Assembly (NCBI GenBank): GCA_045114235.1
Contig: JBGUKB010000007.1
Location: 1 to 35,255, forward strand
Origin: UBA1732 sp045114235
GTDB lineage: Bacteria > Verrucomicrobiota > Lentisphaeria > Victivallales > UBA1829
Direction: 5' to 3'
DNA: 35,255 nucleotides
Position 1 is the first letter of the stretch, and each line of letters opens with the position of its first letter. This document shows positions 23,027 through 31,126 of the stretch, piece after piece. The position numbers and the translations under genes were made by a program. Below the pieces are notes generated by a model. It was given only the letters and a program-made list of their open reading frames with translations. It was not told the origin of the DNA and made no database searches.

Positions 23027-24325
23027 ATGAACCTGCTGCCGATCCCCCCCGGAATGGAAACCGAAGCCTTCGTGATGGATTCCGGCGCGCTGCATGACGT
23101 GCCGGAGCTGGTGCGCCGCTGTTTCCAGTCGCGCCGCCCCTGGATCGTGGCCGACGAGAATACATGGAAGGCCGCGGGCGCCGCGCTGTTCGGCATCCTG
23201 AAATCCGCCGGACTCGATCCGCACGAGCCGTTCATCTTCCCCGCCGTCCCGATGATCCACGCGGACAACGCCCTGACCCCGCGCCTGACCGACGCCATGC
23301 CGTTCGACTGCGTGCCGGTCTCGGTCGGAGGCGGCACGATCAACGACCTCGTGAAACGCGCCTCGGCGGTCACGCGCCACCGTTACCTCTGCGTCCCGAC
23401 GGCAAGCTCGGTTGACGGCTACACATCCTACGGCGCCGCCATGACCGACAACGGACTGAAAAAGACGCTGCCCTGCCTCGCTCCGCTCGCGGTCGCCGCC
23501 GACACCGACGTCCTGAAGGCCGCGCCCGCCCCCATGGCAGCCTCCGGTTATGCCGACCTCGCCGCGAAAGTCGCGGGCGGCGCGGACTGGGCGATTGCTG
23601 ACGAACTCGGCATCGAGCCGATCCGTACCGATGTATGGGACCTGGTCCAGAAGGACCTTCGCAAATGGATCTCCGACCCGTCCGACATCGGCGCGATCTT
23701 CCTCGGGCTCGCCGCCACGGGGTACTCCATGCAGATGTACCGCGAGTCCCGTCCCGCGAGCGGCGCGGAGCACATGATCAGCCACCTGTGGGAAATGGAG
23801 AACCTCATGTTCGAAGGCGTCCCCGTGTCGCACGGGTTCAAGGTCGGCATCGGCACGCTCGCCTCCACCGCCCTGATGGAATGGCTGTTCGCCGGCCACG
23901 GCGCCGGCTGGGCGCGCGCCAATGCGCGCCCGCCCCGAACGGAGCAGGAACGCCGCGCCGAAGTCGACGATCTGCTTTCCCGCGGATGCTACGGCGCGAA
24001 AACCGGTGAGATCGCGATGGGCAAATTCCTGACCGGCAATGCTCTGGCCGCGCGGCGCGAGCTCATTTTCGCCCATTGGGACGCCCTCGCGAAACGTACC
24101 GCCGAATGCCTGATCCCGTTCGACACGCTGAAAGCCATGTTCCGTGCCGCCTCCTGCCCGGCCGCGCCCGCCGACATCGGCCTCGGAAACGCCCAGTTCA
24201 AACACGGCATCCTGGCGGCGCAGCTGATCCGGAACCGTTACACGATCCTGGACGTGCTGGACGAGCTCGGACTTCTGCGGGAAGCCGCCGACGCCGTCAC
24301 GCTCCGCATGACGGGGCAGCCTTGA
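23027..24325 (+). CDS. egsA: sn-glycerol-1-phosphate dehydrogenase family protein (AraM/EgsA-like)
   Basis: A 432-residue member of the iron-type alcohol dehydrogenase superfamily, in the AraM/EgsA branch that reduces dihydroxyacetone phosphate to sn-glycerol-1-phosphate. The cofactor loop is SVGGGTINDLVK (99-110), and PTASSVDGYTS (124-134) is the branch's substrate segment. Metal ligands are likely Asp187 (GGADWAIADELG), a His of GAEHMISHLWEM (His249 or 253) and His269 (VSHGFKVGIG). It is about 35 residues longer than Bacillus AraM. Related 2-deoxy-scyllo-inosose or sugar dehydratase enzymes share the fold, so the substrate is not certain. AAGGAA precedes the ATG; 40 bases separate it from the coiled-coil gene, probably in one operon. 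Confidence 0.8.
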   Translation: MNLLPIPPGMETEAFVMDSGALHDVPELVRRCFQSRRPWIVADENTWKAAGAALFGILKSAGLDPHEPFIFPAVPMIHADNALTPRLTDAMPFDCVPVSVGGGTINDLVKRASAVTRHRYLCVPTASSVDGYTSYGAAMTDNGLKKTLPCLAPLAVAADTDVLKAAPAPMAASGYADLAAKVAGGADWAIADELGIEPIRTDVWDLVQKDLRKWISDPSDIGAIFLGLAATGYSMQMYRESRPASGAEHMISHLWEMENLMFEGVPVSHGFKVGIGTLASTALMEWLFAGHGAGWARANARPPRTEQERRAEVDDLLSRGCYGAKTGEIAMGKFLTGNALAARRELIFAHWDALAKRTAECLIPFDTLKAMFRAASCPAAPADIGLGNAQFKHGILAAQLIRNRYTILDVLDELGLLREAADAVTLRMTGQP

Positions 24326-24349
24326 TTTTTTGCGGATTTATGCTATTGT
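24322..24349 (+). promoter_or_regulatory. promoter for the isomerase-hemW pair
   Basis: TTGATT (24322-24327) overlaps the upstream stop codon. A 16-base spacer leads to TATTGT (24344-24349), preceded by ATGC as in the efp promoter. The start codon at 24413 is 63 bases beyond. Confidence 0.5.
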
Positions 24350-24412
24350 AATCCGAACCTTTTTTCCAAAAACAACCGAACATGCCGAAGCGAGAACCGA
24401 GGACGTAACACC

Positions 24413-25495
24413 ATGACGATCAGCAAAAAAATGCTGTGCCTGACCTTCGCCGTCTGCGCCGTCCCGTTTTTGCCGTCGGCCGCGGCGGAATCGGACACGC
24501 CCGACCGGGACGTTCTGTCCGTCGCCCAGTCGCGCGACCAGAAGAGCATCCGGTCCGATGCCGCGACCATCCCCATCCCTCCGCCCGGAACCCGTATCGA
24601 CTCGGTCATGGTTTCCGTAAATGGCGAACCGATCACGCTGCTGGATGTGATCCTGGAAACGGGCGCCCGCGAGAAGGAGCTCGCCGGGGTCTACTCCGGG
24701 GAACGCCTGTACGACGAAACGCAAAAGCTGCGTGAAGAGGCGATCGAGGAGATCGTGACCCGCAAACTGATCTACGAAAAATACAAGCTGGAACCGTTCG
24801 ACATCCCGCGCCAGGAAATCGAAAACCTGCTGGACGAATTCGTGCGCACCAGCGGCGCCGACTCCCGCGCCGCCCTCGAAAAAAGCCTCCAGCCGTACGG
24901 CATCACGCCGGAACGCCTCCGCGAACAGGCAAAGGAGCGGATCGCCGTCGAAGTCCTCCTGCTCCGCGACTGCAGCCACCATGTCGACATCACGCCGAAA
25001 GAGGTCTACGAGGAATACAAGGCCCACCCGGAAACATGGACCGTCCCGGAAAAGATTTCTCTCCAGATACTCCAGATCAACGTGACCGCGGGATCTGCCG
25101 GAGGCGACCCGAAGGCCGCCGTCAACGCCGTCCGGAAGGCGCTCGAAGAGGATCCTTCCCAGAAGAACTTCACGCGGCTCGTGCTGGAAAGATCCGACGG
25201 CGCGAGCGCTTCCACAGGCGGCATTTCCGAAGGCAACGAACGCAACAAGCTCCGCCCCGAATTCATCGAAGCGCTGAAGGACAAGAAGACCGGCGACATA
25301 GTCGGCCCGATCGAGGCGCCGGAAGCATATTTCTTCCTGCGCATCGTCAGCACGGAGCCCGCCAAACTGATTCCGTTCAGCCAGGCAAACCGCGAGGTGC
25401 GCGAGGCTCTTTTCAAGGAGAAAGTCGCCGAAAAGCGCAAAGAATACGAAGCGCAGATCAGGCGGAACGCGTTCATCCGCCGCTACTTCAACTGA
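24413..25495 (+). CDS. SurA-like peptidyl-prolyl isomerase/chaperone
   Basis: A 360-residue exported protein with a signal peptide (MTISKKMLCLTFAV, cleavage near SAAA, residue 25). Residues 62-200 are a SurA/trigger-factor-type chaperone region opening with VSVNGEPITLLDVI. One parvulin (PpiC-type) domain lies at about 213-313, with ISLQILQI, GGISEGNERNKLRPEFIEALKDKKTGDI and YFFLRIV. A charged C-terminal helix completes the chaperone module. E. coli SurA has two parvulin domains; single-domain forms like this are common elsewhere. Its role is likely folding of outer-membrane or periplasmic proteins. GAGGA precedes the ATG, and its TGA overlaps the hemW ATG by one base. Confidence 0.85.
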   Translation: MTISKKMLCLTFAVCAVPFLPSAAAESDTPDRDVLSVAQSRDQKSIRSDAATIPIPPPGTRIDSVMVSVNGEPITLLDVILETGAREKELAGVYSGERLYDETQKLREEAIEEIVTRKLIYEKYKLEPFDIPRQEIENLLDEFVRTSGADSRAALEKSLQPYGITPERLREQAKERIAVEVLLLRDCSHHVDITPKEVYEEYKAHPETWTVPEKISLQILQINVTAGSAGGDPKAAVNAVRKALEEDPSQKNFTRLVLERSDGASASTGGISEGNERNKLRPEFIEALKDKKTGDIVGPIEAPEAYFFLRIVSTEPAKLIPFSQANREVREALFKEKVAEKRKEYEAQIRRNAFIRRYFN

Positions 25496-26592
25496 TGCGC
25501 AATCTCTACATCCATGTGCCGTTCTGCGCCGGGAAGTGCGACTACTGTGCGTTCTACTCCGAACCCATGCCAGATGCGACGCTGATCCGCGAGTGGCTTG
25601 ACCGGATCCTGTTTCAGCTGGAAGAAAACGTTCCCCGTCTCAAAAATGCCGAAACCGTCTATTTCGGGGGCGGTACGCCGTCTCTGCTGCCGGACGAGGT
25701 TTTGAAGAGGCTTTTTTCAGCCGTCCGTGAAGCCGCACCCGATGCCGTCGAAATCTCCATTGAGGCGAACCCGTTTACCGTCACGCCGGAAAAAGCCGCC
25801 GTCCTGGCCTCGTTCGCCAACCGCGTTACGCTCGGAATTCAATCGTTTGAGCCTGCTTTGCTGGAGGCGGTCGGACGCCGGAAGCATGCGGGCCCCGGCC
25901 CGGAGGAGGCCGTGCGGAATCTGCGCGAATCCGGACTGCGCAATCTCGGACTCGACCTGATGTATGGTTTGCCGGGGGAAACGCCGGATCTCTGGCGGCG
26001 CGACCTCGAACGCGCGCTTGAACTCAAGCCCGAACACATCTCCGCGTATTCCGTCACGCCCGAACCCGGCACACCGTTCGCACGCAGGATCGAAGGCCGG
26101 CCGGAGGACAACGCGCTTTCCGCGGCCATGTGGGAACAGGCGGGCGAAATCCTCGGCGCGGCTGGGCTTCCCAGGTACGAGATCAGCAACTACGCGCACC
26201 CGGGCTTCGAGTCGCGCCACAATTCCAACGTCTGGCTCGGGCAGACCTACCTCGGGCTCGGACCCGCCGCCTGCTCGTTCGACGGGACCGACCGCTGGAC
26301 GCAGGTCTCCGATCTGCGTGCGTGGCTGGACGGCGCGCCGCCGGAAGTCGACCGCATCCCGAGGCGGGCGCGCCTCGGCGAAATCCTGATGATGGGGCTC
26401 CGTACCGTGCGCGGCTGGAAACGGGAGGAATTCGAGGCGGCGACGGACTGTACTTGGGACGTTTTTTTGGCACAAATGAACGACCTTGCGGAACGCGGCC
26501 TCGTGACGCTCACGGCGGACACGATTGCACCCACGGAACGCGGCCTGGCGTTCTGGAACGATATCGCCGAATCGCTCGTTTTTGCGCCGTGA
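25495..26592 (+). CDS. hemW: HemW-like radical SAM heme chaperone
   Basis: A 365-residue radical SAM protein. LYIHVPFCAGKCDYCAF has the CxxxCxxC cluster ligands Cys11, Cys15 and Cys18, followed by YFGGGTPSLL (56-65) for SAM binding and SIEANPFTVT. The C-terminal HemN_C domain shows LGEILMMGLRTVRGW. HemW was long annotated as coproporphyrinogen III oxidase, but family evidence supports heme binding and delivery to respiratory enzymes. True HemN has an extra cysteine (CxxxCxxC-x-C) and a longer N-terminus, absent here. The start at 25495 is chosen from the family N-terminus, with the TGATG overlap giving coupling to the isomerase gene. Confidence 0.92.
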   Translation: MRNLYIHVPFCAGKCDYCAFYSEPMPDATLIREWLDRILFQLEENVPRLKNAETVYFGGGTPSLLPDEVLKRLFSAVREAAPDAVEISIEANPFTVTPEKAAVLASFANRVTLGIQSFEPALLEAVGRRKHAGPGPEEAVRNLRESGLRNLGLDLMYGLPGETPDLWRRDLERALELKPEHISAYSVTPEPGTPFARRIEGRPEDNALSAAMWEQAGEILGAAGLPRYEISNYAHPGFESRHNSNVWLGQTYLGLGPAACSFDGTDRWTQVSDLRAWLDGAPPEVDRIPRRARLGEILMMGLRTVRGWKREEFEAATDCTWDVFLAQMNDLAERGLVTLTADTIAPTERGLAFWNDIAESLVFAP

Positions 26593-26594
26593 AT

Positions 26595-26623
26595 TTGCAT
26601 TTTCCCCTGAATGATGGTATATT
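26595..26623 (+). promoter_or_regulatory. fhs: promoter for fhs
   Basis: TTGCAT (26595-26600), a 17-base spacer and TATATT (26618-26623, continuing AT) with an upstream TG lie 36 bases before the start codon at 26660. Confidence 0.65.
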
Positions 26624-26659
26624 ATGAGGTTAATCTTTTCTGATACAAGGATATCCGAT

Positions 26660-28336
26660 ATGAAATCCGACCTCGAAATAGCAGCCGGCGTCCCGTGCCG
26701 TCCGATCTCGCAGATCGCCGCCTCGCTCGGCCTTTCCGAAACCGACTACGCCCCCTATGGGCGCAACAAGGCCAAGCTCGAACCGTGCGTGTTTGAACGT
26801 TTCGCCGGACAGCCGGACGGACGCCTCGTCCTCGTGACCGCCATCACGCCGACCCCGGCGGGCGAAGGCAAGACCACGACGACCATCGGCCTCGCCGACG
26901 CGCTCCGCAGACGCGGCAAGAAAGTCGTCGCGGCAATCCGCGAACCGTCCCTCGGCCCCGTCTTCGGGCGCAAGGGCGGCGCGGCAGGCGGCGGCTGGGC
27001 GCAGGTCATCCCGATGGAGGACATCAACCTGCATTTCACGGGCGATTTCCATGCAGTGAGCGCTGCGAACAACCTGCTGGTCGCCATGACCGACAACCAT
27101 ATCTTCCACGGCAATGCGTTGCAGATCGACCCGGACCGCGTGGTCCTGAAACGCTGCCTCGACATGAACGACCGCGCGCTGCGGCACATTGAACTGAAAA
27201 CGAAAGGGAAAGGCGGATACACTCGGCAGGCCGGATTCGAGATCACGGCGGCCTCCGAACTGATGGCGGTGCTCTGCCTTGCCACGGACATCGCCGACCT
27301 GAAGCGCCGCATCGCAAACGTGATCGTGGCTTACAACGTCCACGGCGAACCCGTTACCGCAGGCGATATCCGCGCCGCCGAAGCCGCGGCCGTCCTGCTG
27401 AAGGAGGCGATCAAGCCGAACCTCGTGCAGACGCTCGAAGGGACGCCCGTCCTGATCCACGGCGGTCCGTTCGCGAACATCGCGCATGGCTGCAATTCCC
27501 TGCTGGCGACCCGCCTCGCCCTCAAGCTCGCCGACTACACGGTCACGGAGGCCGGATTCGGCGCCGACCTGGGCGCGGAGAAGTTCATCGACATCAAATG
27601 CCGTCTCGGCGGCCTCAACCCCGCCGCCGCCGTCCTCGTCGTCACGGTCCGCGCGCTGAAAATGCACGGCGGCCTCGCGAAAAACGAACTCGAACACGAA
27701 GACCTCGCCGCACTCGAACGCGGCCTGCCGAACCTGCTTCGCCACCTCGACAACCTCGTGAATGTCTTCCGGCTTCCCGCGGTCGTCGCCGTGAACCGGT
27801 TCCCCGCCGACACGCAGGCGGAACTCGACCTCGTGATGAAGGCGTGCGCGTCCCTGGGCGTCCGCACCGTGCTTTCCGACGTCTGGGCGAAGGGCGGCGA
27901 AGGCGGCCTGGAGCTCGCCGACGTCGTCATGGAGCTCTGCGAAAAGAATAACAGCGCGGAACCGATGTTCGCCTATCCGCTCGAAGGCATGTCTTTGAGG
28001 GAAAAACTCGACACGATCGTCCGTCATGTCTACCGCGGACGCGGCGCGGTCTTCACGGAGGAGGCGGAACGCCAGCTCGAACTGCTCGCGAAGTACGGCG
28101 GCGACTCCATGCCCGTCTGCATCGCGAAGACGCCGTACAGCTTCACCGGCGACCAGTCGCTCATCGGCGCGCCGGAGGGGTTCGACTTGCTGATCCACAA
28201 CCTGAAGATCTCCGGCGGCGCGGGATTCGTCGTGGCGCTCGCGGGCGACATCATGACGATGCCCGGTCTGCCGTCCTCGCCCGCCGCCGAGCGCATCCAC
28301 ATCGCGGACGACGGCACGGTCGACGGTCTTTTCTGA
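26660..28336 (+). CDS. fhs: formate-tetrahydrofolate ligase
   Basis: A 558-residue Fhs, the standard length. It makes 10-formyltetrahydrofolate from formate, ATP and tetrahydrofolate, feeding purine synthesis, initiator-tRNA formylation or, in acetogens, the Wood-Ljungdahl methyl branch. The P-loop TPTPAGEGKTTTTIGL (63-78) and REPSLGPVFGRKGGAAGGG (94-112) are diagnostic, as is the later QSLIGAPEGFDL near the end. The ATG at 26660 follows AAGGA and matches the family N-terminus; a start 36 bases earlier would include the -10 region. It has its own promoter, so it is probably a single-gene unit. No other Wood-Ljungdahl genes are nearby. Confidence 0.97.
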   Translation: MKSDLEIAAGVPCRPISQIAASLGLSETDYAPYGRNKAKLEPCVFERFAGQPDGRLVLVTAITPTPAGEGKTTTTIGLADALRRRGKKVVAAIREPSLGPVFGRKGGAAGGGWAQVIPMEDINLHFTGDFHAVSAANNLLVAMTDNHIFHGNALQIDPDRVVLKRCLDMNDRALRHIELKTKGKGGYTRQAGFEITAASELMAVLCLATDIADLKRRIANVIVAYNVHGEPVTAGDIRAAEAAAVLLKEAIKPNLVQTLEGTPVLIHGGPFANIAHGCNSLLATRLALKLADYTVTEAGFGADLGAEKFIDIKCRLGGLNPAAAVLVVTVRALKMHGGLAKNELEHEDLAALERGLPNLLRHLDNLVNVFRLPAVVAVNRFPADTQAELDLVMKACASLGVRTVLSDVWAKGGEGGLELADVVMELCEKNNSAEPMFAYPLEGMSLREKLDTIVRHVYRGRGAVFTEEAERQLELLAKYGGDSMPVCIAKTPYSFTGDQSLIGAPEGFDLLIHNLKISGGAGFVVALAGDIMTMPGLPSSPAAERIHIADDGTVDGLF

Positions 28337-28368
28337 CCGGTTCTGTTTCGTCCCCCTACGGCATAAAA

Positions 28369-28407
28369 CCGCGCTTTTTTCCGCGGAAAGACGCCGTTTT
28401 TTCGGCG
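28369..28407 (+). terminator. two adjacent small hairpins with T-rich loops after fhs
   Basis: CCGCG (28369-28373) pairs with CGCGG (28382-28386), and CGCCG (28392-28396) pairs with CGGCG (28403-28407). Six T's lie inside each loop rather than after the stems, so termination is possible but not typical. They end eight bases before the efp promoter. Confidence 0.35.
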
Positions 28408-28414
28408 CAACATC

Positions 28415-28442
28415 TTGCAAAAGCGTGATTTTATGCTATATT
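28415..28442 (+). promoter_or_regulatory. efp: promoter for efp-epmA-waaG-hrpA
   Basis: TTGCAA (28415-28420), a 16-base spacer and TATATT (28437-28442, continuing AT) with an extended TGC lie 48 bases before the efp ATG. Confidence 0.65.
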
Positions 28443-28490
28443 ATAGTTTTGACTTTAATCCGCAACCCATCAGCAAACGGAGAAAATACC

Positions 28491-29066
28491 ATGGCAATGT
28501 ATGATGCCGCAGACCTGAAAAAAGGTCTCAAAGTTGAAATCGACGGCCAGCCGTACGTCATCACCGATTTTGAATTCTGCAAGCCCGGAAAGGGCACCGC
28601 GCTCTACCGCTGCAAGCTGAAAAGCATGATCAACGGCAGCACGATGGATCGTACCTACCGCCCTGTCGACAAGGTCGGCATCCCGAACCTTGAAGAACGC
28701 GACATGTACTACTCCTATCACGACGGCCAGAACTACGTCTTCAGCGACGCCGAGACCTACGAAGAGATCTCCATCAACGAGGAAGCCCTCGGCAAGCGCA
28801 CCTATTTCCTGATCGAGGAAGCCCTCTGCCAGGGACTCTTCTTCAACGGCAAGCTCATCGACATCACCCTCCCGACCTTCATCGAGAAGGTGGTCGCCGA
28901 GACCGAACCCGGCGTTCGCGGCGACACCGCCAGCTCCAACGTGATGAAGCCCGCGAAGACCGACAACGGCTACGACGTCATGGTCCCGCTCTTCATCAAC
29001 GTCGGCGACACGATCCGCATCGACACACGCACCGGAGAATACGCCGAACGCGTCAGCAAAGGCTGA
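28491..29066 (+). CDS. efp: elongation factor P
   Basis: A 191-residue EF-P with the three beta-barrel domains of the family. It binds between the P and E sites and relieves ribosomes stalled at consecutive prolines. The domain I loop reads CKPGKGTALYRCKL, with Lys34 in PGKG at the position that carries beta-lysine in E. coli. The modifying enzyme epmA is the next gene, so Lys34 is very likely lysylated here; arginine or unmodified systems are thereby disfavoured. The C-terminus has VPLFINVGDTIRIDTRTGEYAERV, the EF-P signature. The ATG at 28491 is the family start. Confidence 0.97.
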   Translation: MAMYDAADLKKGLKVEIDGQPYVITDFEFCKPGKGTALYRCKLKSMINGSTMDRTYRPVDKVGIPNLEERDMYYSYHDGQNYVFSDAETYEEISINEEALGKRTYFLIEEALCQGLFFNGKLIDITLPTFIEKVVAETEPGVRGDTASSNVMKPAKTDNGYDVMVPLFINVGDTIRIDTRTGEYAERVSKG

Positions 29067-29087
29067 CACAGGCTGAAAGCCCGTACC

Positions 29088-30023
29088 GTGGACCCCTTCA
29101 CCCGGCTCCAGCAGACCGTCGCGGCGCTGAAATTCCGCGCCCGCGTCCTGTCCGCGGTCCGGGCGGGGTTCGACAAACGGGGCTTCACCGAGGTCACGAC
29201 CCCGGTCCGCATCGCAGCGCCCGCGGCGGAGGAGTATATCGACGCTCCTCCCTCGGGCGCCTTCTTTTTGCGCACGTCCCCCGAACTTGAAATGAAACGC
29301 CTGCTCTGCGCGGGCATGGACCGCATCTACCAGATCGGGCCGTGTTTCCGGGCGGGCGAACGCGGCCGCCTGCACCGGACCGAGTTCGACATGCTCGAAT
29401 TCTACATGGCGCATGCAGACTATCTGGAGCTGCTGGATACCATCCGCGCGATCATCATCGAAGCCGCGATCGCATGCACCGGCGGCACGAAGATCAAGTC
29501 GCGCGGCTATGAGGTTGAGCTCGGCGGCGAATGGACTCTGCTCCCCGTCCGCGAGGCGTTCCGTACGTTCGCGGGAGTCTCCGCCGACGAGGTCGCGGAG
29601 CAGGAATCGCTGTTCGAGGAGATCCTGGTCGAAAAAGTCGAGCCGAACCTGCCGAAGGACCGTCCGTGCGTTCTCATCGACTACCCGGTCCGTTTCGGCG
29701 CATTCGCCCGCGCGAAAGCCTCCGATCCGACCCTCGCCGAACGCTGGGAGGTCTATGTGGCGGGCGTCGAGCTGGCGAACACCTACGGCGAGCTGATCGA
29801 TCCTGTTGTTCAACGGGAACGCTTCGCCGCCGCCCGCGCCACGCGCAAGCGTCTCGGTCTTACGGAATACCCGGAGCCGACGGCGTTCCTGGACGCGATC
29901 GACCGCGGGATGCCGCCTGCAGCCGGGTCCGCGCTCGGATTCGACCGCCTCGTGATGCTGCTTGCCGGGGCGGATTCCCTGTCCGAGATCGACTTCCCGC
30001 TTGATGACGAGCCGGAATCATGA
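29088..30023 (+). CDS. epmA: EpmA, EF-P beta-lysine ligase
   Basis: A 311-residue class II lysyl-tRNA-synthetase paralogue without the anticodon-binding domain. It adenylates (R)-beta-lysine and joins it to Lys34 of EF-P. FFLRTSPELEMKRLLCAGMDRIYQIGPCFRAGE (59-91) and HRTEFDMLEFYM (96-107) form motif 2, and GFDRLVMLLAG near the end is motif 3. The GTG start at 29088 is preceded by AAAG; the next plausible start would cut into the helix. It lies 21 bases after efp, which identifies it as EpmA rather than a truncated LysS. The lysine mutase EpmB that supplies (R)-beta-lysine is not in this window. Its stop overlaps the next start by ATGA. Confidence 0.92.
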   Translation: MDPFTRLQQTVAALKFRARVLSAVRAGFDKRGFTEVTTPVRIAAPAAEEYIDAPPSGAFFLRTSPELEMKRLLCAGMDRIYQIGPCFRAGERGRLHRTEFDMLEFYMAHADYLELLDTIRAIIIEAAIACTGGTKIKSRGYEVELGGEWTLLPVREAFRTFAGVSADEVAEQESLFEEILVEKVEPNLPKDRPCVLIDYPVRFGAFARAKASDPTLAERWEVYVAGVELANTYGELIDPVVQRERFAAARATRKRLGLTEYPEPTAFLDAIDRGMPPAAGSALGFDRLVMLLAGADSLSEIDFPLDDEPES

Positions 30024-31126
30024 AAATCCTCTTCCTCATCGCCCGGTATTTCCCCTACAGCGGCCTCCAGACGGATTTCCTGCGCGCCGCCGAAGCCGCC
30101 GCGGACCGCGGACACGATGTGACGTGTCTGGTCGGTTCGTGGGAGGGCGAACGCCCGGACAAGCTCAAAATCCTGATGACGGAACTACCCGGAACGGGTG
30201 AGGCTGACGACCTCGACGCGCTCGAAACGGCGTACCATGAACTGATGGAACGCGAGACGTTCGACCGGACGGCGGCGTTCGAGCTGATCCCCGGCGTGGA
30301 TTTCTATTTCGCCGGGTTCGACTGCCTCGGCAGCAACCCGGAGAACGCCGATCCGCGTCTCCTCGAACGGGAAAAAGCGGTCTTCTCTCCCGAAACCTTC
30401 ACATATATTTTCTATTTGGTCACGCCGCAGATCAACGCATTTTTCGGCGTCTACGGCACGCAGCCTGCGCGATTCCTGCGTCTGCCGCCGGGCATGAATC
30501 CCGCCTGCGGACGCGTACCGGATCCCGATGAGATCCGCAAACGCAAGCGCGCCGAACTCGGATTGAAGGAAAACGAACGCCTCGCCATCACGGCGGCGCA
30601 TGATATGCTCTTGAAAGGCGTGGACCGCATCCTGTCCGCCTACTCCGATCTTCCGCCCGAACGCCGCGCCCGTCTGCGCCTTTTCATCACAGGATTCCTC
30701 GGCCGCGAACAATGCGAAAAACAGGCGGTCGAACTCGGGATCGCCGACCGCGTGATCTTCGCCGGCGGACGCCCCGACCTGCCGGAACTCCTCTGCGCCG
30801 CCGACTATCTGGTGCATCCCGCCCTGCGCGAGGCCGCCGGCTCCATTCTGATCGAGGCAATCGCGTCCGGCCTGCCCGTAGTTTGCACCGAGGTCTGCGG
30901 ATTCCAGGATATCGTGCTGGCATCCGGCGGACACGTCCTGAACGAACCGTTCGATCCCGGCGCGCTGACCGCCGAGCTGGACTACCTCGCCGGCATCTCC
31001 GACGACGGGCTGTACTACTGGCGTCAACAGGTCCTGACGTATGCGCACGGTCCGGCGGATTTCTACCGGCGCGCCGACGTGCTCGTGAACTTCATCCAGT
31101 CGCATCAAGCCGGAGCCCCGAAATGA
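30020..31126 (+). CDS. waaG: WaaG-like LPS core glycosyltransferase (GT4)
   Basis: A 368-residue GT-B glycosyltransferase of family 4. It resembles WaaG/RfaG, which adds the first outer-core glucose to heptose of lipopolysaccharide. The acceptor domain opens with YFPYSGLQTDFLR (10-22) and GSWEGERPD (39-47), close to the WaaG pattern. The donor domain has LKGVDRILSAYSDLPPE (198-214), GGRPDLPELLCAADYLVHPA (249-268) and REAAGSILIEAIASGLPVV (270-288), where the E-x7-E pair binds the sugar nucleotide. The length equals E. coli WaaG (374). The acceptor sugar in this organism is unknown. It overlaps epmA and hrpA by four bases on each side, an odd place for an LPS gene. Confidence 0.78.
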   Translation: MKILFLIARYFPYSGLQTDFLRAAEAAADRGHDVTCLVGSWEGERPDKLKILMTELPGTGEADDLDALETAYHELMERETFDRTAAFELIPGVDFYFAGFDCLGSNPENADPRLLEREKAVFSPETFTYIFYLVTPQINAFFGVYGTQPARFLRLPPGMNPACGRVPDPDEIRKRKRAELGLKENERLAITAAHDMLLKGVDRILSAYSDLPPERRARLRLFITGFLGREQCEKQAVELGIADRVIFAGGRPDLPELLCAADYLVHPALREAAGSILIEAIASGLPVVCTEVCGFQDIVLASGGHVLNEPFDPGALTAELDYLAGISDDGLYYWRQQVLTYAHGPADFYRRADVLVNFIQSHQAGAPK

